From contig NZ_CP016540.2 of assembly GCF_001186155.3 (NCBI RefSeq), positions 3,078,001-3,142,000 of the forward strand: 64,000 nt of DNA, read 5' to 3'. Shown in pieces: positions 52,796 through 61,493 of the stretch. The notes under the pieces were generated by a model. It did no database searches. It worked only from the letters and a program-made list of their open reading frames with translations, and was not told the origin of the DNA. The stretch is from Planococcus versutus. Its GTDB lineage: Bacteria > Bacillota > Bacilli > Bacillales_A > Planococcaceae. Both the position numbers and the translations under genes were made by a program. Numbering within the stretch: the first letter of the stretch is position 1; every line of letters begins with the position of its first letter.

Positions 52796-53353
52796 TTAAT
52801 AAATAAATGGAATGAGTCTTGCACGTTGTTTCATCCACTGTTCATAATCCGGACCAAATTTCTCGATAAGCAACGCTTCTTCATATTTAATCCGTTGAAG
52901 CAATGCCCAAATCATACCGGTGCCCCCCACAATGGCTGCAATGATACTACTAAAGAATAGCGCCATACCAATCGTGATTAAAAACAAACCGGTATAAAGC
53001 GGATGTCTTAGTTTGCGGTATGGACCCGTACTCACGATTTCATCGCCTTCACGAACTGTAACGTAACGTGTGAATTGTGATTTTAAATGAATAATTCCCC
53101 AAAAGCGTAAAAACACACCCGTGGCAAGAAGGATGATGCCTATTACTTGTCCGAGCCATGCGATCAATTCAAATGATTTGAGCTCTTGCAACACAAATCC
53201 TAGTAAAATTGTTCCGATTAGCACACCAAAAATCATCATAAAAGTACGTTTTTCTAACGAATCGCCTTGTCCAACCCCACGATTGCGAAAAATCAAAAAT
53301 TCACTGAGCCAAAATATACTAATTGCTGTAAAAATCCATTCCATCACCGTCAT
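52796..53353 (-). CDS. isoprenylcysteine carboxyl methyltransferase family membrane protein
   Basis: 185 residues with about five spans. The region LRFWGIIHLKSQFTRYVTVREGDEIVSTGPYRKLRHPLYTGLFL is the diagnostic RHPxYxG motif of the ICMT/PEMT fold that binds S-adenosylmethionine at the membrane. Bacterial targets are unknown; some members methylate lipids or quinol precursors. Ribosome site weak; alternative start at the second ATG. Confidence 0.85.
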   Translation of the reverse strand: MTVMEWIFTAISIFWLSEFLIFRNRGVGQGDSLEKRTFMMIFGVLIGTILLGFVLQELKSFELIAWLGQVIGIILLATGVFLRFWGIIHLKSQFTRYVTVREGDEIVSTGPYRKLRHPLYTGLFLITIGMALFFSSIIAAIVGGTGMIWALLQRIKYEEALLIEKFGPDYEQWMKQRARLIPFIY

Positions 53354-53442
53354 CGCATAAGCCCCAACTTCCTAACTCTTTCTTTCCAATATATAGAACA
53401 CTTTCGCATAAGACAATAAAGACTGCTCAAAAGCATAAAAAA

Positions 53443-53490
53443 GACAGTTAGGAAATCATTTATCTCGATTTCCTAACTGTCTTCTATAAT
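53443..53490 (-). terminator. terminator of the oxidase operon
   Basis: 15-base perfect stem GACAGTTAGGAAATC / GATTTCCTAACTGTC around ATTTATCTC, T-rich on the minus side, directly after the 28-residue gene. Confidence 0.9.
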
Positions 53491-53576
53491 TACTCTTCTT
53501 CTATAGAAGATACTTCTACGATCATCGCGGTAAACGCGATAAACACAACCATCAATGATAAAACCATTGTGAACAT
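53490..53576 (-). CDS. 28-residue membrane peptide of the oxidase operon
   Basis: ATG lies about 10 bases after TAGGAG, which itself overlaps the end of subunit I. Peptide: MFTMVLSLMVVFIAFTAMIV then EVSSIEEE. One membrane span and an acidic tail. It sits between subunit I and the operon terminator, so it is probably a tiny oxidase-associated subunit, comparable to the small extra helices of other ba3/cbb3-type enzymes. Not experimentally known to me. Confidence 0.6.
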   Translation of the reverse strand: MFTMVLSLMVVFIAFTAMIVEVSSIEEE

Positions 53577-53589
53577 TGTTCTTCAACTC

Positions 53590-55242
53590 CTACCACGTTT
53601 TGAATCCTTCTGAGCCTGGCGGTGCATGTTGAATCATATGTGTTAGCGGAATTGCATAGGCAAGTGCAATGAGTGCTAAAGCAAGACCAATCCAAATCCA
53701 CCAATTCTCTAACCATTTCGGCGTATTGCTCATATCACTTTCAGCCAACGGAAAATCGACCATATCTTTCGCTTCAACAGCTTTGGGTGAAAGGAACATC
53801 GTCATGATAACGATGTAAATCAAAATCATTGCCGACATAAACAAAATGCTGCCGCCAATTGCCATTGTGACGTGATTGGTTAAAATACCATCAAACCATT
53901 CTGCTGAAGAGGGATGATTGTTATAACTAGAGTAAGCAGTTCTTCTTGGTGCTCCGAGAAGACCTAATAGATGCTGCGCTGTCGACATTAATAGCATCCC
54001 GATAGACCACGTAATAATTTGCACCAGTCCTAGAACTTTCATAGATTTAGTAAATTTCCGACCTGTTAAATAGGGGATCAGCCAAAAGGTTACGCCCATA
54101 AATGTCATCGCTACTGGCGTTCCTACAGTAATATGGAAATGTCCAACAATCCATAACGTATTATGAACCACTTCGTTTAACTGAAAACTCGCATTGATAA
54201 TCCCGCCTGCTCCACCTGGAATAAAGAACAGCATGGCGATAAAAATAGACGTAAAGCGAATATCTTTCCAAGGCAATTTCGTAAACCAACCGAAAAGACC
54301 TTTGCCGCCGTTTTTACGACCTGCAATTTCAAATGTTGCAAACATCGAGAATGCCGTCATCAATGATGGAACGATGACCATAAATGTTAAAACAACCTGA
54401 AGAAATTTCCAAAAATTCGAGATACCCGGTTCTGTCAGCTGGTGGTGAAAACCAACCGGAATTGAAAACAAGATAAACAAAACGAAAGACATACGTGCCA
54501 GTGAATCACTAAAAACTTTTACACCTAACAGTTTTGGTACAATCACGTACCAAGCCATATAGGCTGGCAGCAACCAAAAGTAAACGAGAGGATGACCAAA
54601 ATACCAAAACAATGAGCGACTGAGTTCGACATCAATCGTATCGGTCCATCCAAATGCCCACGGAATGTATTGAAACAGAACCGTCGCTACAACTCCAAGA
54701 CATGCAATGATCCACATGATAATGGTTGTAATGGTCATAAAAGCAAACAACGGACTTAACTGCCCTTTGTGATTTTTACGCCATACACGGTAATGCCCCA
54801 CCAACGCAAAACTACTAATCCATGTTCCAATAATCACTAACGCAAGTCCGACATAGAAAAAGCCACTTGCTTTTAAAGGTGCATAAAAGGTATACATGAC
54901 AGAAGCTTGTCCAGAAATGATCATAGCCGTTGCCATAACAGTCCCAAGCAAGGTCACCCAAAAACCAATCCAAGAAAACAAGCGAACTTTAGGTCCAAAG
55001 CTACCTAAACTCTTACTCATTCCTGTAATAAAGAAACCAAAAATAAAAAATGTCGTATAGATAAGTGCGAGCAAGACACCGTGTGCCGTTAAGATTTGGT
55101 AATAATCCAACCAAGCAGGCAATTGAAGTGCGTCATTGCGGATAAATACTTGAAGTAGTCCACATAAAGTCCCGATTAAAAATGCAGTATAGGCGACACC
55201 GATATTCCATAAAGCAATTTTGCGATCTTGCAAAGCAATCAT
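53590..55242 (-). CDS. cbaA: ba3-type cytochrome c oxidase subunit I
   Basis: 550 residues with 12-14 membrane helices. Haem a/b ligand His in YQILTAHGVLLALI, Cu-B His in FWYFGHPLVYFWLLPAY (the ba3-type HPxVYFWLLPAY), the His pair in VGHFHITVG and the low-spin haem region. It lacks the K/D channel residues of A-type oxidases at a glance, as expected for B-type. Subunit II overlaps by four bases upstream. Terminal oxidase in the cell membrane, favoured at low oxygen. Confidence 0.92.
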   Translation of the reverse strand: MIALQDRKIALWNIGVAYTAFLIGTLCGLLQVFIRNDALQLPAWLDYYQILTAHGVLLALIYTTFFIFGFFITGMSKSLGSFGPKVRLFSWIGFWVTLLGTVMATAMIISGQASVMYTFYAPLKASGFFYVGLALVIIGTWISSFALVGHYRVWRKNHKGQLSPLFAFMTITTIIMWIIACLGVVATVLFQYIPWAFGWTDTIDVELSRSLFWYFGHPLVYFWLLPAYMAWYVIVPKLLGVKVFSDSLARMSFVLFILFSIPVGFHHQLTEPGISNFWKFLQVVLTFMVIVPSLMTAFSMFATFEIAGRKNGGKGLFGWFTKLPWKDIRFTSIFIAMLFFIPGGAGGIINASFQLNEVVHNTLWIVGHFHITVGTPVAMTFMGVTFWLIPYLTGRKFTKSMKVLGLVQIITWSIGMLLMSTAQHLLGLLGAPRRTAYSSYNNHPSSAEWFDGILTNHVTMAIGGSILFMSAMILIYIVIMTMFLSPKAVEAKDMVDFPLAESDMSNTPKWLENWWIWIGLALALIALAYAIPLTHMIQHAPPGSEGFKTW

Positions 55243-55712
55243 TCTTCATACACCTCTATTTCTGTATACATCATATGGTGACCTGTCCCACAGTATTCAT
55301 TGCAAAGAATCAAATACGTACCGGGCTTTTCAAACGTATACGATTTTGTCGTAATGCGACCTGGAACGACCATCATATTGACTTTCGTGTTATCAATCGT
55401 AAAACTATGAACTACATCCGTACTGGTAACTTTAAAAACGACTTCTTTGCCTACCGGAACTTTCAATTCAGGTGCTGTGTACCCAAAAGCCATTGCCACA
55501 ATGGTTGCTTGATATGTATCGTCATCTAATTGCGTGACTCCCGGATTGTCAAACGGTGCTGTTTCGTTCACTTTTTTAGGGTCAATGGTTTCCATCCCTC
55601 CAGCAGGTGTATGATTCTGAGAAAACGCGCTCACTCCCACTACACTTAAGAATATAATTAGAGATATAACCCCTAAAGTTAGCCAAATTTTTTCGTATTT
55701 ATGAAGATGCAT
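55239..55712 (-). CDS. cbaB: ba3-type cytochrome c oxidase subunit II
   Basis: 157 residues: one N-terminal span (IWLTLGVISLIIFLSVVGVSAF) then a cupredoxin domain with the Cu-A set, His in DVVHSFTIDN and C-x3-C in LILCNEYCGTGHHMMYTE with the closing His and Met. Receives electrons from cytochrome c. ATG follows AAAGGAG. Part of a four-gene oxidase unit. Confidence 0.93.
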   Translation of the reverse strand: MHLHKYEKIWLTLGVISLIIFLSVVGVSAFSQNHTPAGGMETIDPKKVNETAPFDNPGVTQLDDDTYQATIVAMAFGYTAPELKVPVGKEVVFKVTSTDVVHSFTIDNTKVNMMVVPGRITTKSYTFEKPGTYLILCNEYCGTGHHMMYTEIEVYEE

Positions 55713-55737
55713 TTTAACCTACTCCTTTCGTTCTGTC

Positions 55738-55860
55738 TTAACGAGCTACATATAATAAATATACAGCGACCCACATGACCACAATGACGAGTCCCACTAT
55801 AAGAACACTTACAAAAGTACCTTTTAGATTGACCTCTGGCTCTGACTTTTTCTGACTCAT
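55738..55860 (-). CDS. cytochrome c oxidase subunit IIa-like 40-residue protein
   Basis: ATG 7 bases after AGAGGTG. Begins MSQKKSEPEVNLKGTFVSVL, continues as one span (IVGLVIVVMWVAVYLLYV) and ends AR. Size, basic/polar N-terminus and single span match subunit IIa of ba3-type oxidases (Thermus and Bacillus). First gene of the oxidase operon, 25 bases before subunit II. Confidence 0.85.
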   Translation of the reverse strand: MSQKKSEPEVNLKGTFVSVLIVGLVIVVMWVAVYLLYVAR

Positions 55861-55916
55861 TCGCTATCACCTCTTATTCTTATCAGCTTTACTTTTAGCC
55901 TATGCTATCTCTAGGT

Positions 55917-55939
55917 GTCACACTGTGACATTTATCACA
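55917..55939 (-). promoter_or_regulatory. Fnr box upstream of the oxidase operon
   Basis: TGTGACATTTATCACA (55924-55939) is a perfect TGTGA-N6-TCACA Fnr/Crp-type site. It overlaps another palindrome TGTCACA-C-TGTGACA (55917-55931). It lies about 64-80 bases upstream of the first oxidase gene and directly downstream of fnr, so Fnr probably controls the oxidase. Confidence 0.75.
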
Positions 55940-55983
55940 ATCACCTCTTTTTTTTATTAATTAGGCAAATTTAAGTCAAAAAA

Positions 55984-56008
55984 AAGCCTGCCCAGTGGCA
56001 AGCTTTTC
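55984..56008 (-). terminator. terminator of fnr
   Basis: On the minus strand GCTTGCC / GGCAGGC stem with loop ACTG then TTTTTTTT, directly after the fnr stop codon. Confidence 0.75.
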
Positions 56009-56010
56009 AA

Positions 56011-56712
56011 TCAATCAATTTTACATAAGTAAACCGGACAGTTTTCACAATTTGTTTCGGTTTTTAAATAACCCAGATTATGCACTAGTATTTTTCCTTC
56101 ATCTACACTTAAAATGTCTTTTTTCTTCAAATCGGCTAACATACGGTTAACCACTTCTCTTGTCATTCCGCAAAAGTTGGCAAGATCTTGGTTTGTTAAT
56201 ACCATATCAATCAAAATTCCTTTTTCTTTTTCGATGCCATAACTGTTTGACAGACGAATTAAAGTTGAATACAGAGCTCCTTTTTTGCCATGAAGTAGCA
56301 AATCCCGGAATTTTGTTTGCGTTTTTTGTTGATCAATTCCCATCCACTTCATAAATGCTATGGCTAAGCGACCATTCGACTGCATCGCTTCTTCTAAATC
56401 TTTTATAGAAATTTGAAGATACACAGCATCTTCTATCGCACGTGCATCTAACACATATTTAGAGGCATCGGAAAAAATAGTTACTTCTCCTACTAATTGA
56501 CCTGGTCCACAGATCTTAAGCGTCAATTCACGACCATCGGGTGTTACTTTTTCAATCCTGATTTTGCCTGACCGAATGATTGAAATTCCTTCAGTCAGAT
56601 CTCCTTCACGAAATAAAAAATCCCCTTTTTTTATTTCTTTTACTTGGTGGCAGACGGACAATAATTCGTCGATGCCTGTTAATGCGTCGGTGTTTCTCAT
56701 ATTAGATTTCAA
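56011..56712 (-). CDS. fnr: Fnr-type oxygen-sensing Crp/Fnr regulator
   Basis: 233 residues from TTG 56712 after GGGAGGT. Cyclic-nucleotide-like beta roll (residues 20-120), long dimer helix, then helix-turn-helix LTNQDLANFCGMTREVVNRMLADLKKKDIL. The C-terminus has C222-x2-C225-x4-C230 (NCENCPVYLC), the same arrangement as the [4Fe-4S] cluster ligands of Bacillus subtilis Fnr, unlike the N-terminal cysteines of E. coli FNR. It should bind DNA when oxygen is low. An Fnr box lies just downstream before the oxidase genes. Confidence 0.9.
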   Translation of the reverse strand: MKSNMRNTDALTGIDELLSVCHQVKEIKKGDFLFREGDLTEGISIIRSGKIRIEKVTPDGRELTLKICGPGQLVGEVTIFSDASKYVLDARAIEDAVYLQISIKDLEEAMQSNGRLAIAFMKWMGIDQQKTQTKFRDLLLHGKKGALYSTLIRLSNSYGIEKEKGILIDMVLTNQDLANFCGMTREVVNRMLADLKKKDILSVDEGKILVHNLGYLKTETNCENCPVYLCKID

Positions 56713-56900
56713 AATCTCATCTACCTCCCATATCGCATTACGAATCCATCAATTTAGTTTATTTTATCACGAATTCTCTTATGAATTTTATAAACTTTCA
56801 CTTGGTAGACACTGTATGGTGAAGAAGCTGCACTAGTTAAGAAGGAATTCAAGCTACAAATGGCGAATGAGTACTAGTAAGAAACAAGGAGGAATGCAAA

Positions 56901-57365
56901 ATGACGTTAAAATATTCCACTATTCTCGTAGCAGTCGATGGTTCTAAAGAATCTGAATTAGCATTTAATAAAGGTGTATCCGCTGCTACACGAAATAATG
57001 CCTCATTGTATCTTGTCCACATTATTGACAATCGTTCATTTGGCTCAATTGACGCTTACGACCGCACAATTGCAGATCGTACAAAGAAAACATCTGAAGA
57101 GTTACTAGATGGTTTTAAAGAACAAGCTCTTGCTGCTGGTGTAGAAAAAGTAGAAGTGATCGTTGAATATGGAGTGCCAAAAATCGTTATTCCAAAAGAA
57201 CTCGCACCTAAGCTAAATGTCGATGTGATCATTTGTGGCGCAACTGGATTAAATGCGGCTGAACGTTTTGTCATGGGGAGTGTTTCCGAACGAATTGTTC
57301 GCACGGCTAAATGCGATGTCCTCGTTGTTCGTCGAGACCCAACTGATGTATTAGCAGACGCTTAA
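56901..57365 (+). CDS. universal stress protein UspA family
   Basis: 154 residues: KYSTILVAVDGSKESELAFN opening, DVIICGATG, and the ATP loop G-S-V-S-E-R in VMGSVSERIVRTAKCDVLVVR, so an ATP-binding Usp. ATG after AAGGAGG. Divergent from fnr and probably part of the same low-oxygen/stress response by context only. Ends in a terminator. Confidence 0.93.
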   Translation: MTLKYSTILVAVDGSKESELAFNKGVSAATRNNASLYLVHIIDNRSFGSIDAYDRTIADRTKKTSEELLDGFKEQALAAGVEKVEVIVEYGVPKIVIPKELAPKLNVDVIICGATGLNAAERFVMGSVSERIVRTAKCDVLVVRRDPTDVLADA

Positions 57366-57370
57366 GTAAA

Positions 57371-57405
57371 AGTCTTTCCTTTTCTAATAGGAAAGGCTTT
57401 TTTAT
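57371..57405 (+). terminator. terminator of the usp gene
   Basis: Stem AGTCTTTCC / GGAAAGGCT around TTTTCTAATA then TTTTTTATTTTG. Confidence 0.85.
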
Positions 57406-57716
57406 TTTGTTGAAATCCTTCTATATTTTCTCTAGTAAAATTTTATGTTACATTTAAAACATTTGTCTTTTAACGTTTTTCACTAAACCGTCATATTCTT
57501 ATCAAAATTACGCATTTACTTGCTATTTTGCTCTGTTTTGTCATTTTAGATTTCTAATTGATAACAAACTGTAACAATAAATAGGTTTATCTGATGGTAC
57601 AATGATTTTGCTGGATTTTTCCTAAGGATTTCAAATTTAAGGAACAGCATCATGATAACAGAATTTTTTCAACATAACTTATAGATGAGTCACGGATATG
57701 AAAGGGGATCAACAGT
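57406..57716. other. AT-rich leader of the M23 peptidase gene
   Basis: About 310 AT-rich bases with several TGTTACA/TGTAACA words that might attract a cell-wall stress regulator, but no properly spaced tandem site. No gene. Confidence 0.35.
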
Positions 57717-59126
57717 TTGAATAGAACATCAAAATTTCTAACAGTCGTTTTATCTTCTGTATTGGCTTTAACTATGTTTTTGCCTTCCGCAAATGCTGAT
57801 ACATTAACCGACTTACAGAAACAAAAACAAGAAGTTCAACAAAAGCAAAGTGAATTAAACTCCGGCATCCAACAAAAAGCTGGTGAGATTTCTCAGAACC
57901 AAACCACACTTGAGAAAATCATCGCAAAAATTCGCGAGTTGGATAATCAAATCATCGAAACACAAACTGAAATTGATGTTGCTCAAGCCGAAATCGATCA
58001 AACAAAAGTGGAAATCGATAAATTGAGAAAATCAATTGAAGAACTTGAACGAAAAATCGCAGAACGCGAAGAACTTCTAAAAGAACGTGCACGCGCTATT
58101 CAATTAAGTGGTGGATCAGTAGACTACATAGATGTACTTTTGGGTGCAAATAGTTTTGTTGATTTTATTGATCGCTTTTCAGCAGTCAACATCTTAATCG
58201 AAGCAGATCGTGAAATTATGCGTGAGCAGGCAGCTGACAAAAAATTGCTTGCCGAGCAAAAAGCGGAAGTAGAAACAAAATTGGCCGAGCAAGAAGCTGC
58301 TAAAGCTACATTGGTTCAATTGAAAAATTCATTAGATGCTCAGAAAAACGAGCAAACTCAACTTGAAAAAGAGTTAAAAACTGAACAACAACGTCTAGCT
58401 AAAGATAAGTCAGCACTTGAATCAGAACACAACAAAACTATGAACATTAGTGCAGAACTTGAGAAAAAAATTGGCGCAGAGCAAGCGCGTCTTGCAGAAG
58501 TCGCACGTAAAGCTGAAGAAGCGCGTTTGGCTAAAGAAGCCGCTGCACGTAAAGCTGAAGCTCAGCGTCAAGCCGCTGCACAAGCTGAAGCAAATGCTGC
58601 ACAAGCAGCATCAGCAAAAGCCACTGCAGCTTCTAATGCTGCATCAGCTGCATCAGTTGCATCAGTTGCATCAACACCAGCCAAAGCACCTGTACAAGCT
58701 GTAGCTTCTAATGCAGGTAGTTCAACATTCATTTTGCCTGCTTCTGGACGCTTTACTTCTGGCTTTGGTGGACGTGACATTGGAGTAGGCGCAGAGTCTC
58801 ATCTTGGAATGGATATTGCCAACTCAACAGGAACACCAATTGTTGCTGCTGCAAGCGGAGTTGTTTCGCACGCAGGGAATATGGGTGGTTACGGAAATGT
58901 TGTCATCATTACTCATTCAATTAATGGTCAAACTCATTCAACCGTCTACGGACATATGAGCTCGATCAATGTATCTGTTGGACAATCCGTATCACAAGGT
59001 CAACAAGTTGGTGGCATGGGTAACACAGGTCGCTCAACCGGTACACATCTTCATTTTGAAATTCATGTAGGACCATGGAATGGCGCACGATCAAACGCAG
59101 TCAACCCAGCTCCTTACGTTCGATAA
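57717..59126 (+). CDS. secreted coiled-coil M23 peptidase (EnvC/PcsB-like)
   Basis: TTG start after AAAGGGGAT. 469 residues: signal peptide to about residue 27 (SANADT), a long coiled coil (about 30-285, including KAEEARLAKEAAARKAEAQR), an alanine-rich linker to ~335, then a LytM/M23 domain with HLGMD, VYGHM and GTHLHFEIH, the zinc and catalytic histidines. This plan fits PcsB/CwlO-type hydrolases that need FtsX activation. It cuts cross-bridges or stem peptides in peptidoglycan. Ends in a strong terminator. Confidence 0.92.
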   Translation: MNRTSKFLTVVLSSVLALTMFLPSANADTLTDLQKQKQEVQQKQSELNSGIQQKAGEISQNQTTLEKIIAKIRELDNQIIETQTEIDVAQAEIDQTKVEIDKLRKSIEELERKIAEREELLKERARAIQLSGGSVDYIDVLLGANSFVDFIDRFSAVNILIEADREIMREQAADKKLLAEQKAEVETKLAEQEAAKATLVQLKNSLDAQKNEQTQLEKELKTEQQRLAKDKSALESEHNKTMNISAELEKKIGAEQARLAEVARKAEEARLAKEAAARKAEAQRQAAAQAEANAAQAASAKATAASNAASAASVASVASTPAKAPVQAVASNAGSSTFILPASGRFTSGFGGRDIGVGAESHLGMDIANSTGTPIVAAASGVVSHAGNMGGYGNVVIITHSINGQTHSTVYGHMSSINVSVGQSVSQGQQVGGMGNTGRSTGTHLHFEIHVGPWNGARSNAVNPAPYVR

Positions 59127-59132
59127 TAGACA

Positions 59133-59172
59133 AAAAACCCGACTTCTCAAATGAGAAGTCGGGTTTTTCTTT
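59133..59172. terminator. bidirectional terminator
   Basis: Stem AACCCGACTTCTC / GAGAAGTCGGGTT with loop AAAT and A/T runs on both sides, between the convergent M23 peptidase and LtrA genes. Confidence 0.95.
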
Positions 59173-59201
59173 TTCTTCAAGTTGTTAAAGTTAAAAAGTC
59201 A

Positions 59202-60293
59202 TTACCTAGTCGTAACATAAGTATAAATTACGAAGAATACCAGCAGTTCACTCAATAAAACTATTTCTTCAACAGGAATCAACAAATTAAAGATTAAAAA
59301 CACTACTAAAATAGAAATAAAGAATAGTAAATGCCATACTTGCAATCGATGTTCCGGCATACGGTATTTATGGAAAACCACTGTTGTCGATAAGAAATAA
59401 ACAAAAGCCGTTCCAAACGTTAGCAGTAATAGGAAGCTTGGATCTACTTTATACAAATAACTCATCCGAATGACAGCGGCGAACAAGCTCATGGACATTA
59501 AAATAAATAAATGACCATATATGATGATTTGACCAGAAGTGCGAATTTCTTTATCAATTTTCTTTTCAAGGTTATCGAAATATTGCCACCACATGGCAAT
59601 GATCAATAGAAATGCTAAGAAAATAATGGATACTTCACTCCATAAAAATCCTTCTGTTTCAAATATGGCGACAAGGCTAACAATCGATTCTCCAAATAAG
59701 ATTATTGTTAATAAGCCAAATCGTTCTAATAAATGCGGCGTATTAACCGGAACTTTTTTCAAGTGTTTTCGGCTTAAGATAGGGACTAAAATGTCTACAA
59801 AAATACCTAAATACAAGAAGAAATACCGAATCCAAGAATCGAAAAATAAAGATAACAGCGAGATGGTTATACCGATTAAAAAGCCATATCCTAGTCTTTT
59901 AGCCACTTGGTACTCTTCACCATGCACTTCACGCATCGTGTACAAGTATTGGATAGATGTTACTAAACGAACACCTATATAGCCGATTAAAAATGGCATG
60001 TAATAGCTATCAAAGTCAGGTGATAAACTTGCCGTCAGTACGACCATGAAAAACATTTGTAAAATCATAAATAAGCGATGGGATAATCTATCTTCTCCGA
60101 AGCGATTGGTATACAGTGTGTGACCTACCCATGACCACCAAATCGGGATAAATATAAGGACAAACTTTAAAAGAAATTCTATAGGAATTACTCCGTCTTC
60201 TAGATGGAGCAATACATGTGTTGCTTTTGCTATAGCGGCAACAAAAATTAAATCAAAAAATAGTTCTAACCACAATACGGGTTTGTGAGTCAT
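59202..60293 (-). CDS. ltrA: low temperature requirement protein LtrA
   Basis: 363 residues, about ten membrane spans. Opens with LWLELFFDLIFVAAIAKATH and continues IPIWWSWVGHTLYTNRFGED and HLLERFGLLTIILFGESIVS, the LtrA family signatures. Found as needed for growth at low temperature in Listeria; biochemical function unknown. ATG after AAGGAGTG. Confidence 0.92.
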   Translation of the reverse strand: MTHKPVLWLELFFDLIFVAAIAKATHVLLHLEDGVIPIEFLLKFVLIFIPIWWSWVGHTLYTNRFGEDRLSHRLFMILQMFFMVVLTASLSPDFDSYYMPFLIGYIGVRLVTSIQYLYTMREVHGEEYQVAKRLGYGFLIGITISLLSLFFDSWIRYFFLYLGIFVDILVPILSRKHLKKVPVNTPHLLERFGLLTIILFGESIVSLVAIFETEGFLWSEVSIIFLAFLLIIAMWWQYFDNLEKKIDKEIRTSGQIIIYGHLFILMSMSLFAAVIRMSYLYKVDPSFLLLLTFGTAFVYFLSTTVVFHKYRMPEHRLQVWHLLFFISILVVFLIFNLLIPVEEIVLLSELLVFFVIYTYVTTR

Positions 60294-60427
60294 TCGTTTT
60301 CACTCCTTACGTGCGTGAATTTATAATAAAATCCTTTAGTTCTCTTAAAATTATATAGTTTTTACAAAGGATCCGCATTGCTCCTTTGTAATTTAGTTTT
60401 CACCTTCTTTTAATGAGCGAAACTAAA

Positions 60428-60459
60428 GGGCTAAACGATTTGATTTTCGTTTAGCCCCC
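60428..60459 (-). terminator. terminator-like stem after the dioxygenase cluster
   Basis: Nine-base stem GGGCTAAACG / CGTTTAGCCC around ATTTGATTTT, downstream of the last gene of the minus-strand cluster; weak T-tract. Confidence 0.65.
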
Positions 60460-60499
60460 AGCTACAACCCATATAGAATTCAATCGCTTTAGTTAATGA

Positions 60500-61444
60500 T
60501 TACTTTGTTGTATCAACTGAACGAACTTCAAATGGGATAAGAGATTCTTTTACTTTTTCACGGTGCTGCTCGTATTGTGGAGGCAACATTAAGTTTTCTC
60601 CCATTGTTTCAAGTGATTCATCGTGTGCAAACCCTGGAGGATCTGTTGCGATTTCAAACAAGATTTCTCCGTGTTCTCTAAAGTAAATGGCATTGAAATA
60701 ATTGCGGTCTTTTACTTCAGTTACACCAAATCCTTGGTTGCGAACAAATTCTTGCCATTCCACTTGATCTTGATCGTCATTTGCACGCCAAGCAATGTGG
60801 TGCACAGTTCCAACACCCATTTCTCCGCGACCAAGAGGTGTCGCTTTCAAGTCGATGATATTGCCAATTTCACTAGAAGAATGGAAACGGATTAAGTCGC
60901 CTTCTTCTCCAACTTTCTCAAGTCCCATCACTTCTTCAAGCGTTTTTGCCGTTTGCTCTGGACGTGCCGAAAGTAAAGTGGCACCTGCAAATCCTTTAAT
61001 CGCGACTTCTGGAGTAACATCTCCAAATGCAAAATCATTTTGTTTTCCAGCTTGTCGTTCTACCAACTCAAGTTGTAAGCCGTGAGGATCTTCAAATATA
61101 ACGTACGTTTCGTTAAAACGTTGTTCTTTTCCAAAGTTGATGTTGAGTTTTCCTAAACGTTTTTCCCAGAATGACAATGCACCAGTTGGCACAACAAACG
61201 AGATAACGCCAACTTGCCCTGCTCCAATTTTACCTTGAAATGCATTTGCCCACGGGAAAAACGTAATAATCGTTCCAGGTTCGCCGCCTTGGTTTCCAAA
61301 GTACAAGTGGTATGTTCCTGGGTCATCGAAGTTTATCGTTTTTTTAACTAATCTTAAACCGAGTACACCTGCATAAAAATCAACGTTTTCTTGCGGATGA
61401 CCTACGATTGCTGTTATATGGTGAATTCCAGTAGTTTTTTTCAT
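60500..61444 (-). CDS. ring-cleaving dioxygenase (MhqA/MhqO/CatE-like)
   Basis: 314 residues with two vicinal-oxygen-chelate modules. First module GIHHITAIVGHPQENVDFYAGVLGLRLVKKTINFDD; metal ligands are His in VGTVHHIAWRAND and Glu in ILFEIATDPPGF near the C-terminus. The family splits or detoxifies quinone/hydroquinone-type compounds and belongs to the MhqR/CatR regulons in Bacillus. ATG after GAGGAGG. Paralogue at 62779-63720. Confidence 0.88.
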   Translation of the reverse strand: MKKTTGIHHITAIVGHPQENVDFYAGVLGLRLVKKTINFDDPGTYHLYFGNQGGEPGTIITFFPWANAFQGKIGAGQVGVISFVVPTGALSFWEKRLGKLNINFGKEQRFNETYVIFEDPHGLQLELVERQAGKQNDFAFGDVTPEVAIKGFAGATLLSARPEQTAKTLEEVMGLEKVGEEGDLIRFHSSSEIGNIIDLKATPLGRGEMGVGTVHHIAWRANDDQDQVEWQEFVRNQGFGVTEVKDRNYFNAIYFREHGEILFEIATDPPGFAHDESLETMGENLMLPPQYEQHREKVKESLIPFEVRSVDTTK

Positions 61445-61493
61445 ATTGTTTCCTCCTCTATTACGCGAACTTTTTATTTGGTTTATCTTTTTA

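Noticed and set aside
55679..55870. 63-codon frame overlapping the oxidase subunit IIa gene
   Set aside because: Cysteine- and arginine-rich out-of-frame reading of the IIa gene, which itself has a good ribosome site and the expected membrane span.
57406..57716. TGTAACA/TGTTACA words considered as a WalR site for the M23 peptidase gene
   Set aside because: They are not arranged as two direct hexamers with 5-base spacing, so the match is not adequate.
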